From assembly GCA_007117415.1 (NCBI GenBank), contig SKGN01000068.1, positions 1 through 34,693 of the forward strand: DNA of 34,693 bases. The letters run 5' to 3'. This document shows positions 9,951 to 18,982 of this stretch, one piece after another (the stretch's first letter is position 1; every line of letters begins with the position of its first letter). The notes under the pieces were generated by a model, which worked only from the letters and a program-made list of their open reading frames with translations, made no database searches and was not told the origin of the DNA. This DNA comes from Bacilli bacterium. GTDB taxonomy: Bacteria > Bacillota_I > Bacilli_A > RF39 > UBA660. The translations under genes were made by a program, and so were the position numbers.

Positions 9951-10025
9951 TGGAGCAAGTGACGGGAATCGAACCCGTATCTCAACCTTGGCAAGGTTGC
10001 ATAATAGCCTTTATACTACACCTGC
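9951..10025 (-). tRNA. tRNA-Gly (anticodon GCC), CCA encoded
   Basis: Minus strand GCAGGTGTAGTATAAAGGCTATTATGCAACCTTGCCAAGGTTGAGATACGGGTTCGATTCCCGTCACTTGCTCCA; anticodon stem CAACC/GGTTG, loop TTGCCAA. Confidence 0.95.
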
Positions 10026-10033
10026 AACAATAT

Positions 10034-10107
10034 TGGAGGGGCTAGTCGGATTTGAACCAACGCTCAGGGAGTTGCAGTCCCACGCCTTACCACTTGGCTA
10101 TAGCCCC
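10034..10107 (-). tRNA. tRNA-Cys (anticodon GCA), CCA encoded
   Basis: Minus strand GGGGCTATAGCCAAGTGGTAAGGCGTGGGACTGCAACTCCCTGAGCGTTGGTTCAAATCCGACTAGCCCCTCCA. Confidence 0.95.
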
Positions 10108-10190
10108 ATATGAGTATTAGTATTATAACAAAAAAAATGATTTGAGGCAATGGTTTTATCTTTTTTTCCTCTTTTACCTTATTATATGAT

Positions 10191-11072
10191 TTAGTTAATA
10201 TTATTATTTCGTTGTTGTCGACCAAAAGAAGATTTCTTCCAACATGATACTAAGAAAACTACTAGAAATATAATTCCGGCTACGGTAGCCATAGAACCTG
10301 CTATCGAGACATCAAAAACATAGGCCATTTGATATCCAACGATTCCAATTAACACACCAATAAAACAACTTATAAAGATCATATTAGATAAATTATCTGT
10401 TATTAAATACGCTGTTAAAGGCGGAACAACCATTAATGCTACCACCAAAATAAAGCCAACCGCTTCAAAGGCTCCAACAGCAGTAATAGAAACAACTCCC
10501 ATTAAACTGTAATGAATAATAACTGGTGAAAAACCTAACATAGTTGCTAAGGTTGGATCAAAAGTTACTAGTTTTAACTCTTTATAAAATAAATATATAT
10601 ATGTAATATTCAAACTAAGAATAGCGGTTATTATATAGATTGCCTTGGGTCCAAAATCAATATTGGCAATTATTAAACGATTAAAAGGGGTGAAGGCTAT
10701 TTCACCTAATAAAACAGCATCGATATCCAAATGAACATTACCAGCATAACGAGATATAATAATTACGCCAACACTAAATAAAAAAGTAAAAACTAACCCA
10801 ATTGAGGCTTCTTCGCTAACTAAATGAGTTTGCTTTAATAGTTCAACTAGAAAAACAGTTACCACCCCTGTTAGAGCTGCTCCAATAATTAATAAAGGCG
10901 AATTAATGTCGCCTACATATAAGAAAGCAATTGCAATGCCCGCTAAAATAGAATGACTAATAGCGTCACTCATCATCGCCATTTTTCGAAGGACTAAAAA
11001 TACTCCTGATAAGGTGCAACTTACAGCTACTAAAACTGCTAAAATTTGAATTTCTATAGCCGGATTAAGCAC
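10191..11072 (-). CDS. mntD: Metal (Mn/Zn/Fe) ABC transporter permease, MntD-like
   Basis: ABC-3 family: SCTLSGVFLVLRKMAMMSDAISHSILAGIAIAF; last gene of an MntABCD-ordered operon. SD AAAGGGG fits the GTG at 11072. Confidence 0.85.
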   Translation of the reverse strand: MLNPAIEIQILAVLVAVSCTLSGVFLVLRKMAMMSDAISHSILAGIAIAFLYVGDINSPLLIIGAALTGVVTVFLVELLKQTHLVSEEASIGLVFTFLFSVGVIIISRYAGNVHLDIDAVLLGEIAFTPFNRLIIANIDFGPKAIYIITAILSLNITYIYLFYKELKLVTFDPTLATMLGFSPVIIHYSLMGVVSITAVGAFEAVGFILVVALMVVPPLTAYLITDNLSNMIFISCFIGVLIGIVGYQMAYVFDVSIAGSMATVAGIIFLVVFLVSCWKKSSFGRQQRNNNIN

Positions 11073-12156
11073 ATAAAACACCCCTTTCTAATATTTCTTC
11101 TAATCCTTTTTTTGTTATTTCCGTCTTATCATTAGTTATTAATAGCCATCCTTTTTTTAATAAGTAATATCGTAATTGTTTTTTCTTTTTAGCTGATAAT
11201 AGAATCAAATTATCCATTATTTGTTTTATACTAATTATTTCCTCTTTTTTAAAAGATTTATAACAATCAAATAAAATTTGTTTGGCTAAAATAGAATTAA
11301 TTTTTTGCTTCCTTCTTATTATTCTAGATAACAAGCCTCTTTCAAACGCTAACACAAGAGATATTAAAACAATAATAAAATTCATTATAACAATAGTAGG
11401 ACCAGTAGGCATTCTAGGTACTATACTACTAATAAAGGAACCACCAACGCCTGCTAAAGCACCTATAAATCCGGCTAATAATATCATTTTATTTAACTTA
11501 TTAGTCCACTGTCTGGCTGCTACTGGGGGGGCTATAATCATTACGCTCATTAATATAACTCCTACCATTTGTAATCCAATTATAATTGAAATAACTAATA
11601 AAGAGGTTAAGATAATATCAAAAAACATCATGGGTAACCCCAGGCTTTCACCAAAATCATTATTAAAGCATAACAATTTGAATTCCTTCCAAAATAAAAT
11701 AATAATAAATAAAACTAAAATACCTAGCCCTAGCATCATTATTACATCAGCATATAAGATAGAAGCAGCTCTTCCAAATAAAAACTTATTTAAACCAGCT
11801 TGACTAGCGCCAGGTAGTTTTTGCGCCACACTCAGTAAGACCATTCCCATTCCAAAGAAAACAGACAAAATAATAGCTAAAGCGCCATCGTACGTTATAT
11901 TACTATATTTGACGATTAACATCATTATAAAAGTAGACAACAAACTCGCTGCAAAGGCTCCTATTAATAAAATATACGATGCGCTTTGACTGGTTAATAA
12001 AAACGCTATAACCAAGCCTGGCAAAGCCGAGTGCGATATAGCGTCACCCATTAAACTCTGTTTTCTTAAAACAGCAAAGGTGCCAACCATACCACTTGTA
12101 ATCCCTAAAATTATAGATCCTAATAAAACCATTTGCAAAGTATAATCATTTAACAT
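11065..12156 (-). CDS. mntC: Metal ABC transporter permease with C-terminal winged-helix-like extension, MntC-like
   Basis: ABC-3 motif TFAVLRKQSLMGDAISHSALPGLVIAF; C-terminal ~80 aa soluble (SFKKEEIISIKQIMDNLILLSAKKKKQLRYYLLKKGWLLITNDKTEITKKGLEEI). Confidence 0.85.
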   Translation of the reverse strand: MLNDYTLQMVLLGSIILGITSGMVGTFAVLRKQSLMGDAISHSALPGLVIAFLLTSQSASYILLIGAFAASLLSTFIMMLIVKYSNITYDGALAIILSVFFGMGMVLLSVAQKLPGASQAGLNKFLFGRAASILYADVIMMLGLGILVLFIIILFWKEFKLLCFNNDFGESLGLPMMFFDIILTSLLVISIIIGLQMVGVILMSVMIIAPPVAARQWTNKLNKMILLAGFIGALAGVGGSFISSIVPRMPTGPTIVIMNFIIVLISLVLAFERGLLSRIIRRKQKINSILAKQILFDCYKSFKKEEIISIKQIMDNLILLSAKKKKQLRYYLLKKGWLLITNDKTEITKKGLEEILERGVLCA

Positions 12157-12160
12157 ATAA

Positions 12161-12952
12161 CTACCCCATAACACTTATTTTTTTAGTCATTAATTTGTTT
12201 TTATCTTCCTCTAAACCATTTTGCTCATCTATTCTTATTGCCTCTTTTTCATATGTTTCTTTTAAGTTTTGTTTATTAAAAACTTCTTCTTTAGGACCAT
12301 AGACAATACATTTTACATTTAATAGAATAAGCCAATCAAAATATTCAGTAACAGTTTGTAAATCATGATGAACAACAATAACTGTTTTTCCTTGCTTTTT
12401 TAGTTCATTTAATAGCGCTATTATAGCTTTTTCTGTTACAGCATCAACGCCTTGTAATGGTTCATCCATTATATATAAATCAGCTTCTTGAACCAAAGCT
12501 CTAGCTAAAAAAACCCGCTGTTGCTCTCCTCCTGATAATTGATCGATTTGACGATGAGAATATTTTTCCATTCCTAACTTTTTTAAAGCCTCCATTGCTA
12601 TGGTTTTATCTTTAGTGTTGGGACGTTTAAACCAACCTATTTTTTTGTATAACCCCATCATAACTACCTCTAAAACACTAATAGGAAAATTCCAATCAAT
12701 GATCCTCCGTTGAGGCACATATGCTACTCTTTTCCGGTTGGCTTTATTATTTTTACCAAATAGTAATATCCGTCCTGTTAAAGGTTTAATTATACCTAAT
12801 ATTGATTTAAGCAAAGTGCTCTTCCCCGCCCCATTAGGGCCTATAATACCAATTATATGACCAGCTGGGACCTTAATATTAAGATCCCATAGAACTGGTT
12901 TTTCATTATAAATCATTGTTACTTTTTGAATATCTAGTACTATTTCAGTCAT
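12161..12952 (-). CDS. mntB: Metal ABC transporter ATP-binding protein
   Basis: Walker A GPNGAGKST, signature LSGGEQQR, Walker B LYIMDEP, H-loop VVHHD. Confidence 0.95.
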   Translation of the reverse strand: MTEIVLDIQKVTMIYNEKPVLWDLNIKVPAGHIIGIIGPNGAGKSTLLKSILGIIKPLTGRILLFGKNNKANRKRVAYVPQRRIIDWNFPISVLEVVMMGLYKKIGWFKRPNTKDKTIAMEALKKLGMEKYSHRQIDQLSGGEQQRVFLARALVQEADLYIMDEPLQGVDAVTEKAIIALLNELKKQGKTVIVVHHDLQTVTEYFDWLILLNVKCIVYGPKEEVFNKQNLKETYEKEAIRIDEQNGLEEDKNKLMTKKISVMG

Positions 12953-12971
12953 TATTTTCCTCCCCTTTTTA

Positions 12972-13889
12972 TTATTTTAACGCTTGAACAATAGTTGTAA
13001 TATTATATTTCATCATGCCTATGTAAGTACCTTCATCTTTTCCTTTTTCACCCATAGCATCTGAATATAAATCGCCACCAATATTAACATCAAAGCCTCT
13101 TGCCTTAACTGCTTGTTGTAACGCTTTTGCATTGCGCGTTGATACCGACGTTTCAACAAATATAGCCTTAATTTCATTTTGAACAATATAATCAGCTAAT
13201 TTTCTAATATCCGCAATACCTACTTCAGACTCTGGACTAAGCCCTTCTATTCCTAAAACAATAAATTCATAAGCTCTCCCAAAATATTGAAAAGCATCAT
13301 GCGCAGTAATTAAAACCCGTTTTTGAGGAGGGATTTCCATCGCTTTATTATATACAAACTCATGCACTTCTCTTACTTCTTCTAAATATTTTTCTGTATT
13401 AATAACATATATATCTTTATTTTTAGGATCATGTTCAATTAAAATATTACTAACATATGTAATTACTTCTAACCATAAATTAGCATCAAACCAAATATGG
13501 GGATCATAACTGCCCTCATAATCATCTTCTCCCGCCATTAATTTTGAATTCAAAACAGCATCACTAATGGCGTATGTAGGAATCTTTTGTTTGGCCATAT
13601 TAGCTAATAAATCAGTCATTTTCCCCTCTAAATGTAAACCATTATAAATAATAATATCCGCTTGTTGTAAAGATCTAACATCACTTTCCGTCGCTTGGTA
13701 TGAATGCGGATCTATTCCTGATCCCATCAAACCTTTCACTTCAACGACATCGCCCCCTATGATTGATACTAAATCAGTAATCTGAGTCGTAGTGGCAACA
13801 ATCGATAATTTATCACTCTTATCATATGTTTCCGTATTAGATAAAATAATACCAACTATAATAATCATCAAACCAGTGATAAATAACAT
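12972..13889 (-). CDS. mntA: Metal ABC transporter substrate-binding protein (TroA/MntA/ZnuA family)
   Basis: DPHSYQAT, DPHIWFDANLW, EGLSPESEVG, FVETSVS, GGDLYSDAMG motifs. Likely start is ATT at 13901 (8 nt after AAAGGAGG). Confidence 0.9.
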   Translation of the reverse strand: MLFITGLMIIIVGIILSNTETYDKSDKLSIVATTTQITDLVSIIGGDVVEVKGLMGSGIDPHSYQATESDVRSLQQADIIIYNGLHLEGKMTDLLANMAKQKIPTYAISDAVLNSKLMAGEDDYEGSYDPHIWFDANLWLEVITYVSNILIEHDPKNKDIYVINTEKYLEEVREVHEFVYNKAMEIPPQKRVLITAHDAFQYFGRAYEFIVLGIEGLSPESEVGIADIRKLADYIVQNEIKAIFVETSVSTRNAKALQQAVKARGFDVNIGGDLYSDAMGEKGKDEGTYIGMMKYNITTIVQALK

Positions 13890-13922
13890 TATTTTATTAA
13901 TAATTTTATCCTCCTTTTATTT

Positions 13923-14000
13923 GTTAACTGAAGATAATTTTGTTTCCGTCAGCTAACTTTCATTATAAAAAGAATAAACATCGCATATTGGCTTATTCTT
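13923..14000. promoter_or_regulatory. Candidate metal-responsive regulatory region with two dyads
   Basis: GTTAACTGA(13923-13931)/TCAGCTAAC(13949-13957), one mismatch; perfect AAGAATAA(13970-13977)/TTATTCTT(13993-14000); lies between the divergent transporter operon and regulator. Confidence 0.4.
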
Positions 14001-14099
14001 CTAGCTAATTATATGTTATTAACTATGGTAGGTGTCTGTCCAATAATAAATCATATATTTTATTTTTTTTTATATATATAAAGTAGGGGATGATTTAAA

Positions 14100-14579
14100 A
14101 TGAAACCAAAAAAAAGACACCAAATAATGGAATCATTTGAGGTTCGAAGGGAACTGACTGATCTTTTATCAGCTAGTATGGAAGATTATATAGAGAGCAT
14201 CTTTATCGAGCAAGAAAAAAAAGGTTACGCTAGAACGAATGAAGTAGCTGAAAAATTAAATGTTCAAATTCCTTCAGCTACCAAAATGATAAAAAAACTA
14301 GCTTCCTTAAATTTATTAAAACATGAAAAATATGGGGTTGTTTGTTTAACTGAAAAAGGAATGAAAATAGGTACCTTTTTATGGGAAAGACATCAAATTG
14401 TAGAAACTTTTCTTAAATCATTGGGCATTAAAAAAGATTTATATCAATTCACAGAAGCAATGGAACACAGCGTTAACGAAGAAATATTAATTAATATTGA
14501 AGTATTAAATAATTTTTTTAAATATTACCCTAAATATAAAAGAGAGCTAGATAACTTTAAAAAAGATTATATCCTTTAA
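14100..14579 (+). CDS. mntR: DtxR/MntR-family metal-dependent transcriptional regulator
   Basis: SASMEDYIESIFIEQEKKGYARTNEVAEKLNVQIPSATKMIKKLASLNLLKHEKYGVVCLTEKGMKIG; divergent from the metal importer. Confidence 0.85.
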   Translation: MKPKKRHQIMESFEVRRELTDLLSASMEDYIESIFIEQEKKGYARTNEVAEKLNVQIPSATKMIKKLASLNLLKHEKYGVVCLTEKGMKIGTFLWERHQIVETFLKSLGIKKDLYQFTEAMEHSVNEEILINIEVLNNFFKYYPKYKRELDNFKKDYIL

Positions 14580-15205
14580 CTTAATATAATTAGTAACCCA
14601 AATAACATTAATAAAAAAGGAGGTATAAATACTAATTGTTGTAATAATTTTATTTTAGCGATAACAAACCCAAACTTTATTCCAAAACAAATAAAAAAAC
14701 CACTCATTAACGCTACTAAAGAAGCAGTTAGAAAAGGAGAATACCCAATCATAGCTGCCCCAAGACCAGCTCCAAACGAATCAAATGCTAATGCAAAACC
14801 TAACAATATCGATTCTTTTAAGGACATAACCTTCAATGCTTTATTTTTAAAATGACTAGTTTCAACTACAAACATATAATTTTCTAACAAATTAGAAAAA
14901 GGCTTATTATCACTTGAAAAAGGTAAGTTATTTAATGATGTTTTTGGTTTTTTTATGCCTATTACATTATACAAACTAAACAAACCAAGCATAGTTAAAA
15001 TAATACCGCCCATATACTTAGTTGATTCAACATTAATAAAAGAAATTAGCCATTCGCCAAACATCATTGATATTAATACGACCAGTCCATTACATAACAT
15101 TATAATTAATAAAGGCCTTAAAGAAACATTTATTTTACGCATACCATAAGTTATACCTACGCCAAAACTATCTAGACTAACAGCCAATATTAAAATAATT
15201 AAACC
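14576..15205 (-). CDS. YtaF/MntP-like (DUF204) membrane protein
   Basis: LILAVSLDSFGVGITYGMRKINV and second repeat LLGFALAFDSFGAGLGAAMIGYS, paired DSFG motifs; 4-nt convergent overlap with mntR. Confidence 0.8.
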   Translation of the reverse strand, partial: GLIILILAVSLDSFGVGITYGMRKINVSLRPLLIIMLCNGLVVLISMMFGEWLISFINVESTKYMGGIILTMLGLFSLYNVIGIKKPKTSLNNLPFSSDNKPFSNLLENYMFVVETSHFKNKALKVMSLKESILLGFALAFDSFGAGLGAAMIGYSPFLTASLVALMSGFFICFGIKFGFVIAKIKLLQQLVFIPPFLLMLFGLLIILS

Positions 15206-15306
15206 AGGGTAAAACAACATATAAAACTCACCTAACTTCATAATATGACTTTTTATTTGATATGTTAATTATCAAAAAAGAAGAATATTAAGCAAATATT
15301 CTCTTT

Positions 15307-16158
15307 TTATTCAATCGCATTAATACTTCTATTATTTATACTTCTTGCTTCTTCGGCCTCTTTTCTTATCGCTTCTTTTCTTACTTCTAATAATTCTCTT
15401 ATTCTTTGCTCACGCTCTTCTAAATCAACATTATCTAGTTTGTTATCATTATCATTTATTATTTGTTGCTTTAAATCATTTAGGCGGTTAGCATTCTCAG
15501 TAATTCTTTCCTCTCTTTCCTCACGAAAGAAAGTTCTTAACTCTGCAACTTTATCACTGATTTTATTTCTTCGTTGAAGAACCGCTTCTTTAATTTTCAG
15601 TTGAATTTCTCTAATGCTACTATTAACAAGTTCCTCTCTACTTAATTCAGCATTCAATCTTAACGCTCTTTCAATAAGTAACATCTTCCCATAATTAATA
15701 TCGTATTCATCTGCTAACTCTTTTATCTCTGCGGTAACATCACTTGCCATAATTCTGGCATAAATATTTTTTTCTTCTAAAAAAGATTGCATTTTTTCTC
15801 TAACTCTTTTTTCATTACGTTCCTTTTCTTCAACATCATCTGAATAAGAAGTTATAAGAATATCATTTTCAGCGCTAAATTCATCAATATATCCTGTTTC
15901 AACAGCAGTTGATACCAATTTCGCTATCCCTTCTTCTAAAGTTTCATTTTCAAGCGTTAAATCGGATAATAAAATATCCCCCTCATCATTTAAAGCTAAA
16001 ATCTCTACTATTTTTGCTTGTTTATCAATCCCTAATTGGATACTAGGATTAATATCAATTGTTATATATTGTAATTCTGTTTGTAAATTTTGATTATAAA
16101 TAAAATACGCAAAAACTACCACTATAATTGCCATCACCACAATAAAACCTTTTTTCAT
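15307..16158 (-). CDS. RsgI-like membrane-anchored protein lacking the N-terminal anti-sigma domain
   Basis: TM, then YITIDINPSIQLGIDKQAKIVEILALNDEG (RsgI extracellular-type motif), then a long charged coiled C-terminus. Confidence 0.65.
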   Translation of the reverse strand: MKKGFIVVMAIIVVVFAYFIYNQNLQTELQYITIDINPSIQLGIDKQAKIVEILALNDEGDILLSDLTLENETLEEGIAKLVSTAVETGYIDEFSAENDILITSYSDDVEEKERNEKRVREKMQSFLEEKNIYARIMASDVTAEIKELADEYDINYGKMLLIERALRLNAELSREELVNSSIREIQLKIKEAVLQRRNKISDKVAELRTFFREEREERITENANRLNDLKQQIINDNDNKLDNVDLEEREQRIRELLEVRKEAIRKEAEEARSINNRSINAIE

Positions 16159-16349
16159 ATCTTTTCTCCTTTCATATTTTTATAACATAAATATTATATC
16201 ATAGAAAATATGACTACTTTCTATTTTTTTAATCATTCTGAAACTATTTTACACTAACATTACACCATAAAAAACGGAACAAACTTTTTTTAATTTGCAA
16301 GTTTAAGTTTACTTTCATCTTTTTATAACATTAATCCAATTTAATTAAA

Positions 16350-16381
16350 AAATAGAATAAAACCGAAGTTTTATTCTATTT
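16350..16381 (-). terminator. Terminator hairpin overlapping the hsp20 stop codon
   Basis: AAATAGAATAAAAC-CGAA-GTTTTATTCTATTT, 14-bp perfect stem. Confidence 0.6.
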
Positions 16382-16769
16382 CAATTAATTTTTTATTTGT
16401 TTCTTCTAATTGTTTTTTAGGGAAAGTTACTTTTAAGGTTCCATCGTTGAAATTAGCTTTTATTAATGAATCATCGATTTCACCAACATAGAAACTTCTT
16501 TTATATTCTCCATAATATCTTTCTTTACGAATATAATTTTTAGTTTCTTCTTTTAATTCTTCCTTTTTCGCATTTACATTTAGATAGCCTTTTTTATATT
16601 CAATACTTACATCTTCTTTTTTGAATCCAGGGACATCTATTTCAACTACATAATTGTCTCCTTCTTCATAAATATCTGATCTCATAATATCAGTTGTTTT
16701 AACGATAGAAGCATCAAAAAAGTCATCAAATATTTCCCTAAAAAAAGCATTTTTTGGAATTAAATCCAT
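16371..16769 (-). CDS. Hsp20/alpha-crystallin small heat-shock protein
   Basis: DIYEEGDNYVVEIDVPGFKKEDVSIEYKKGYLNVNAKKEE...FNDGTLKVTFPK. Confidence 0.95.
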   Translation of the reverse strand: MDLIPKNAFFREIFDDFFDASIVKTTDIMRSDIYEEGDNYVVEIDVPGFKKEDVSIEYKKGYLNVNAKKEELKEETKNYIRKERYYGEYKRSFYVGEIDDSLIKANFNDGTLKVTFPKKQLEETNKKLIEIE

Positions 16770-16822
16770 TTATATCCCTCCTTAATTATTATTATATTTT
16801 TTTCTTTTTATTTGTCAATACT

Positions 16823-16855
16823 TTTTTAGCACTTTGTTAAACAAAGTGCTAAAAA
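16823..16855 (-). terminator. Terminator hairpin overlapping the stop of the FMN-glutamate synthase-like gene
   Basis: TTTTTAGCACTTTGT-TAA-ACAAAGTGCTAAAAA, 15-bp perfect stem. Confidence 0.7.
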
Positions 16856-18195
16856 TTGTTTTTTAAGGCATAATTTATTTTAGCATAATTACTTATTTCT
16901 TTATCTAACGATACTAAATCATCCCTGCTTAACTCTTTAAAATTTTTTTTACCTAAAGCTTGTAACGCTAATTTCATTTCTTCATTACAAGATTTCAAAA
17001 AGTTTGAAAGCGATTTAGCCGATAAATTAATATTAAGTTTATCTTTATATACACCCGTATTTAACGCTAATTGGGTTGGCGGTAAGTTTGGCAATGTTTT
17101 AGCAGCTTGATTATGAACAGCGGCAAATAACGCAATTGAGCCTATATAAACAGCATCTGCTCCTAAAGCTATTGCTTTTAGAAAGTGTCCAGGAGTAGTT
17201 AAACCACCAGCTATAATTAAATCAAATTGATCTTTTAAACCTTTTTTTTCTAAATAATTTACCGCCCTTATTAAAGCATAAAGAGTAGGTAATCCCAAAT
17301 TATCTTCTAAAGTAGGAGGAGCTACCGCCGTACCGCCCTCACATCCATCAATAACGATATAATCACATTCGGTACTAGTTATAACATCAAGTTCTTTTTC
17401 AATATAATTAGAACCGGCTATTTTTATCCCAATTGGTACATCATGTTGCTTTTTTAATTTTTTTACTAATTTAATTAAGTCTTCTTTTGATTCAATTCCT
17501 TTCATTCTAGCGTAGAATGGCTTATCCTCGCCTTCTTTTAAACGCCAATCTTTTCTTAGTCTCTCATCTATATCTTTAGCGTAAGTTATTGATTCAACCC
17601 CGCCACCCCATGCGCCCTGACCCATTTGTATTTCGATTGCATCTAACTGTTTTAAATCTTCTTCTTTCATTAAATTAGCCCTATTTAATTGCCCAACTAC
17701 ATATAAACTATTTTCCTTTACTTCTTTAACTATCGTAGATTCTCCGGTATTAGTCGATATACCCGCCCTTTTAGAACCCTTAGCTAAAGCTACTTTCATT
17801 CTTAAACTTAAACTGCCTCCATACGACATACCAGTTATCATGATTGGCATTTCTAATGTTATTGGTTTTTTGGTCTTTTTACCAATTATTACCTCAGTAT
17901 TGATTTCGGTTAAACTTTTAGTCGGTAACTCAAATAATTGTTTAGGACTAAGTAAAACTTTTTCCCACGGCGAAAAATTAATATTACTACCATAAGGGAG
18001 ACTCAACGCTTTCCCTGTTTGAGCTCTGAGTTGAGCATCTATTATATTCTTAGCCCCTAGTTTTTGAACCGAAGTAATTCCTATATAAGGATTCTTAGCA
18101 TATTCTTGGCTAAACATTTCATAAACATACTCATCAATTACAGGATTCATTAATTTTAACATTATTTTTTTTAATATAAGTAACACCTCCATCAA
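16849..18195 (-). CDS. FMN-binding glutamate synthase-family protein
   Basis: PIMITGMSYGGSLSLRMKVALAKGS, TGESTIVKEV, EIQMGQGAWGGG, IVIDGCEGGTAVAPPTLEDNLGLPT, GADAVYIGSIALFA. True start probably ATA at 18177. Confidence 0.85.
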   Translation of the reverse strand: MMEVLLILKKIMLKLMNPVIDEYVYEMFSQEYAKNPYIGITSVQKLGAKNIIDAQLRAQTGKALSLPYGSNINFSPWEKVLLSPKQLFELPTKSLTEINTEVIIGKKTKKPITLEMPIMITGMSYGGSLSLRMKVALAKGSKRAGISTNTGESTIVKEVKENSLYVVGQLNRANLMKEEDLKQLDAIEIQMGQGAWGGGVESITYAKDIDERLRKDWRLKEGEDKPFYARMKGIESKEDLIKLVKKLKKQHDVPIGIKIAGSNYIEKELDVITSTECDYIVIDGCEGGTAVAPPTLEDNLGLPTLYALIRAVNYLEKKGLKDQFDLIIAGGLTTPGHFLKAIALGADAVYIGSIALFAAVHNQAAKTLPNLPPTQLALNTGVYKDKLNINLSAKSLSNFLKSCNEEMKLALQALGKKNFKELSRDDLVSLDKEISNYAKINYALKNNF

Positions 18196-18241
18196 TTAAG
18201 GTCAATATTAGTGTTATCTTTTTTACAAATATTATTACAAT

Positions 18242-18943
18242 TTATTTATATGTTATTTCAGCTTGAGCGTAACCAAAAAGAAAATCTTCTTCTATTAAAT
18301 CTCTATCTATATCAATTTTATAAATAGCCATAGTATTAGAAAAACTAACCAAACCTTTTCCTTCTTCATAAACCCTTTCTTCCATATATTTATTGTTAAA
18401 ATAACCTTCAATATTATCTATCTCTAATTTGGTTTTATATTGTTTTTTGCCATCATTTAAAAGATTTATTTCCACAATAGTTGTTTTAACTACATATGAA
18501 TTATTATTTATTACTAATTCTTGTTCCCAAGAATGATTAACTCTAAGGGGCGTTTTTAAGATTATTTGATTTGGAACAAGTGAATTCAACTTATTATCAT
18601 AACCCTCTTTTCTATATTCATCGTTATTAATAATCTTTTCAACAATCCTATTTTGATCAATGATATATTCAATCTTAAACTGCCGTTTTTCTATTTCATC
18701 AGAAATACCATTGATCATATAACCATTTATATTATAAATAGTTTTATTCTTATCTTTAGTAATATTAGTTATTTCAACTTTGTGAGCATACTCAGCCATT
18801 CCCACATATCTTGCTTGAACACCAATTTGATCTGGAAATATCTTTAATAATTCTTCACTTTTATTTATCATACAACTTGAAAAACCAAATAATCCCATTA
18901 CTACACAAATTAAGCTTATTCTAAAAAACATTTTATCACTCAC
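18242..18943 (-). CDS. Hypothetical lipoprotein
   Basis: ICVVMGLFGFSSC lipobox-type signal; remainder unrecognised. Confidence 0.6.
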   Translation of the reverse strand: MSDKMFFRISLICVVMGLFGFSSCMINKSEELLKIFPDQIGVQARYVGMAEYAHKVEITNITKDKNKTIYNINGYMINGISDEIEKRQFKIEYIIDQNRIVEKIINNDEYRKEGYDNKLNSLVPNQIILKTPLRVNHSWEQELVINNNSYVVKTTIVEINLLNDGKKQYKTKLEIDNIEGYFNNKYMEERVYEEGKGLVSFSNTMAIYKIDIDRDLIEEDFLFGYAQAEITYK

Positions 18944-18982
18944 TTTCTAATATATTATATATTCATTAGCGAGAGAAAATTA

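Noticed and set aside
9928-10113. 61-aa ORF GASDGNRTRISTLARLHNS...VGFEPTLRELQSHALPLGYSPI
   Set aside because: Antisense translation of the two tRNA genes; this peptide family is a well-known spurious annotation.
11282-11803. 173-aa plus-strand ORF
   Set aside because: Antisense to the strongly supported mntC-like permease; low-complexity composition and no RBS.
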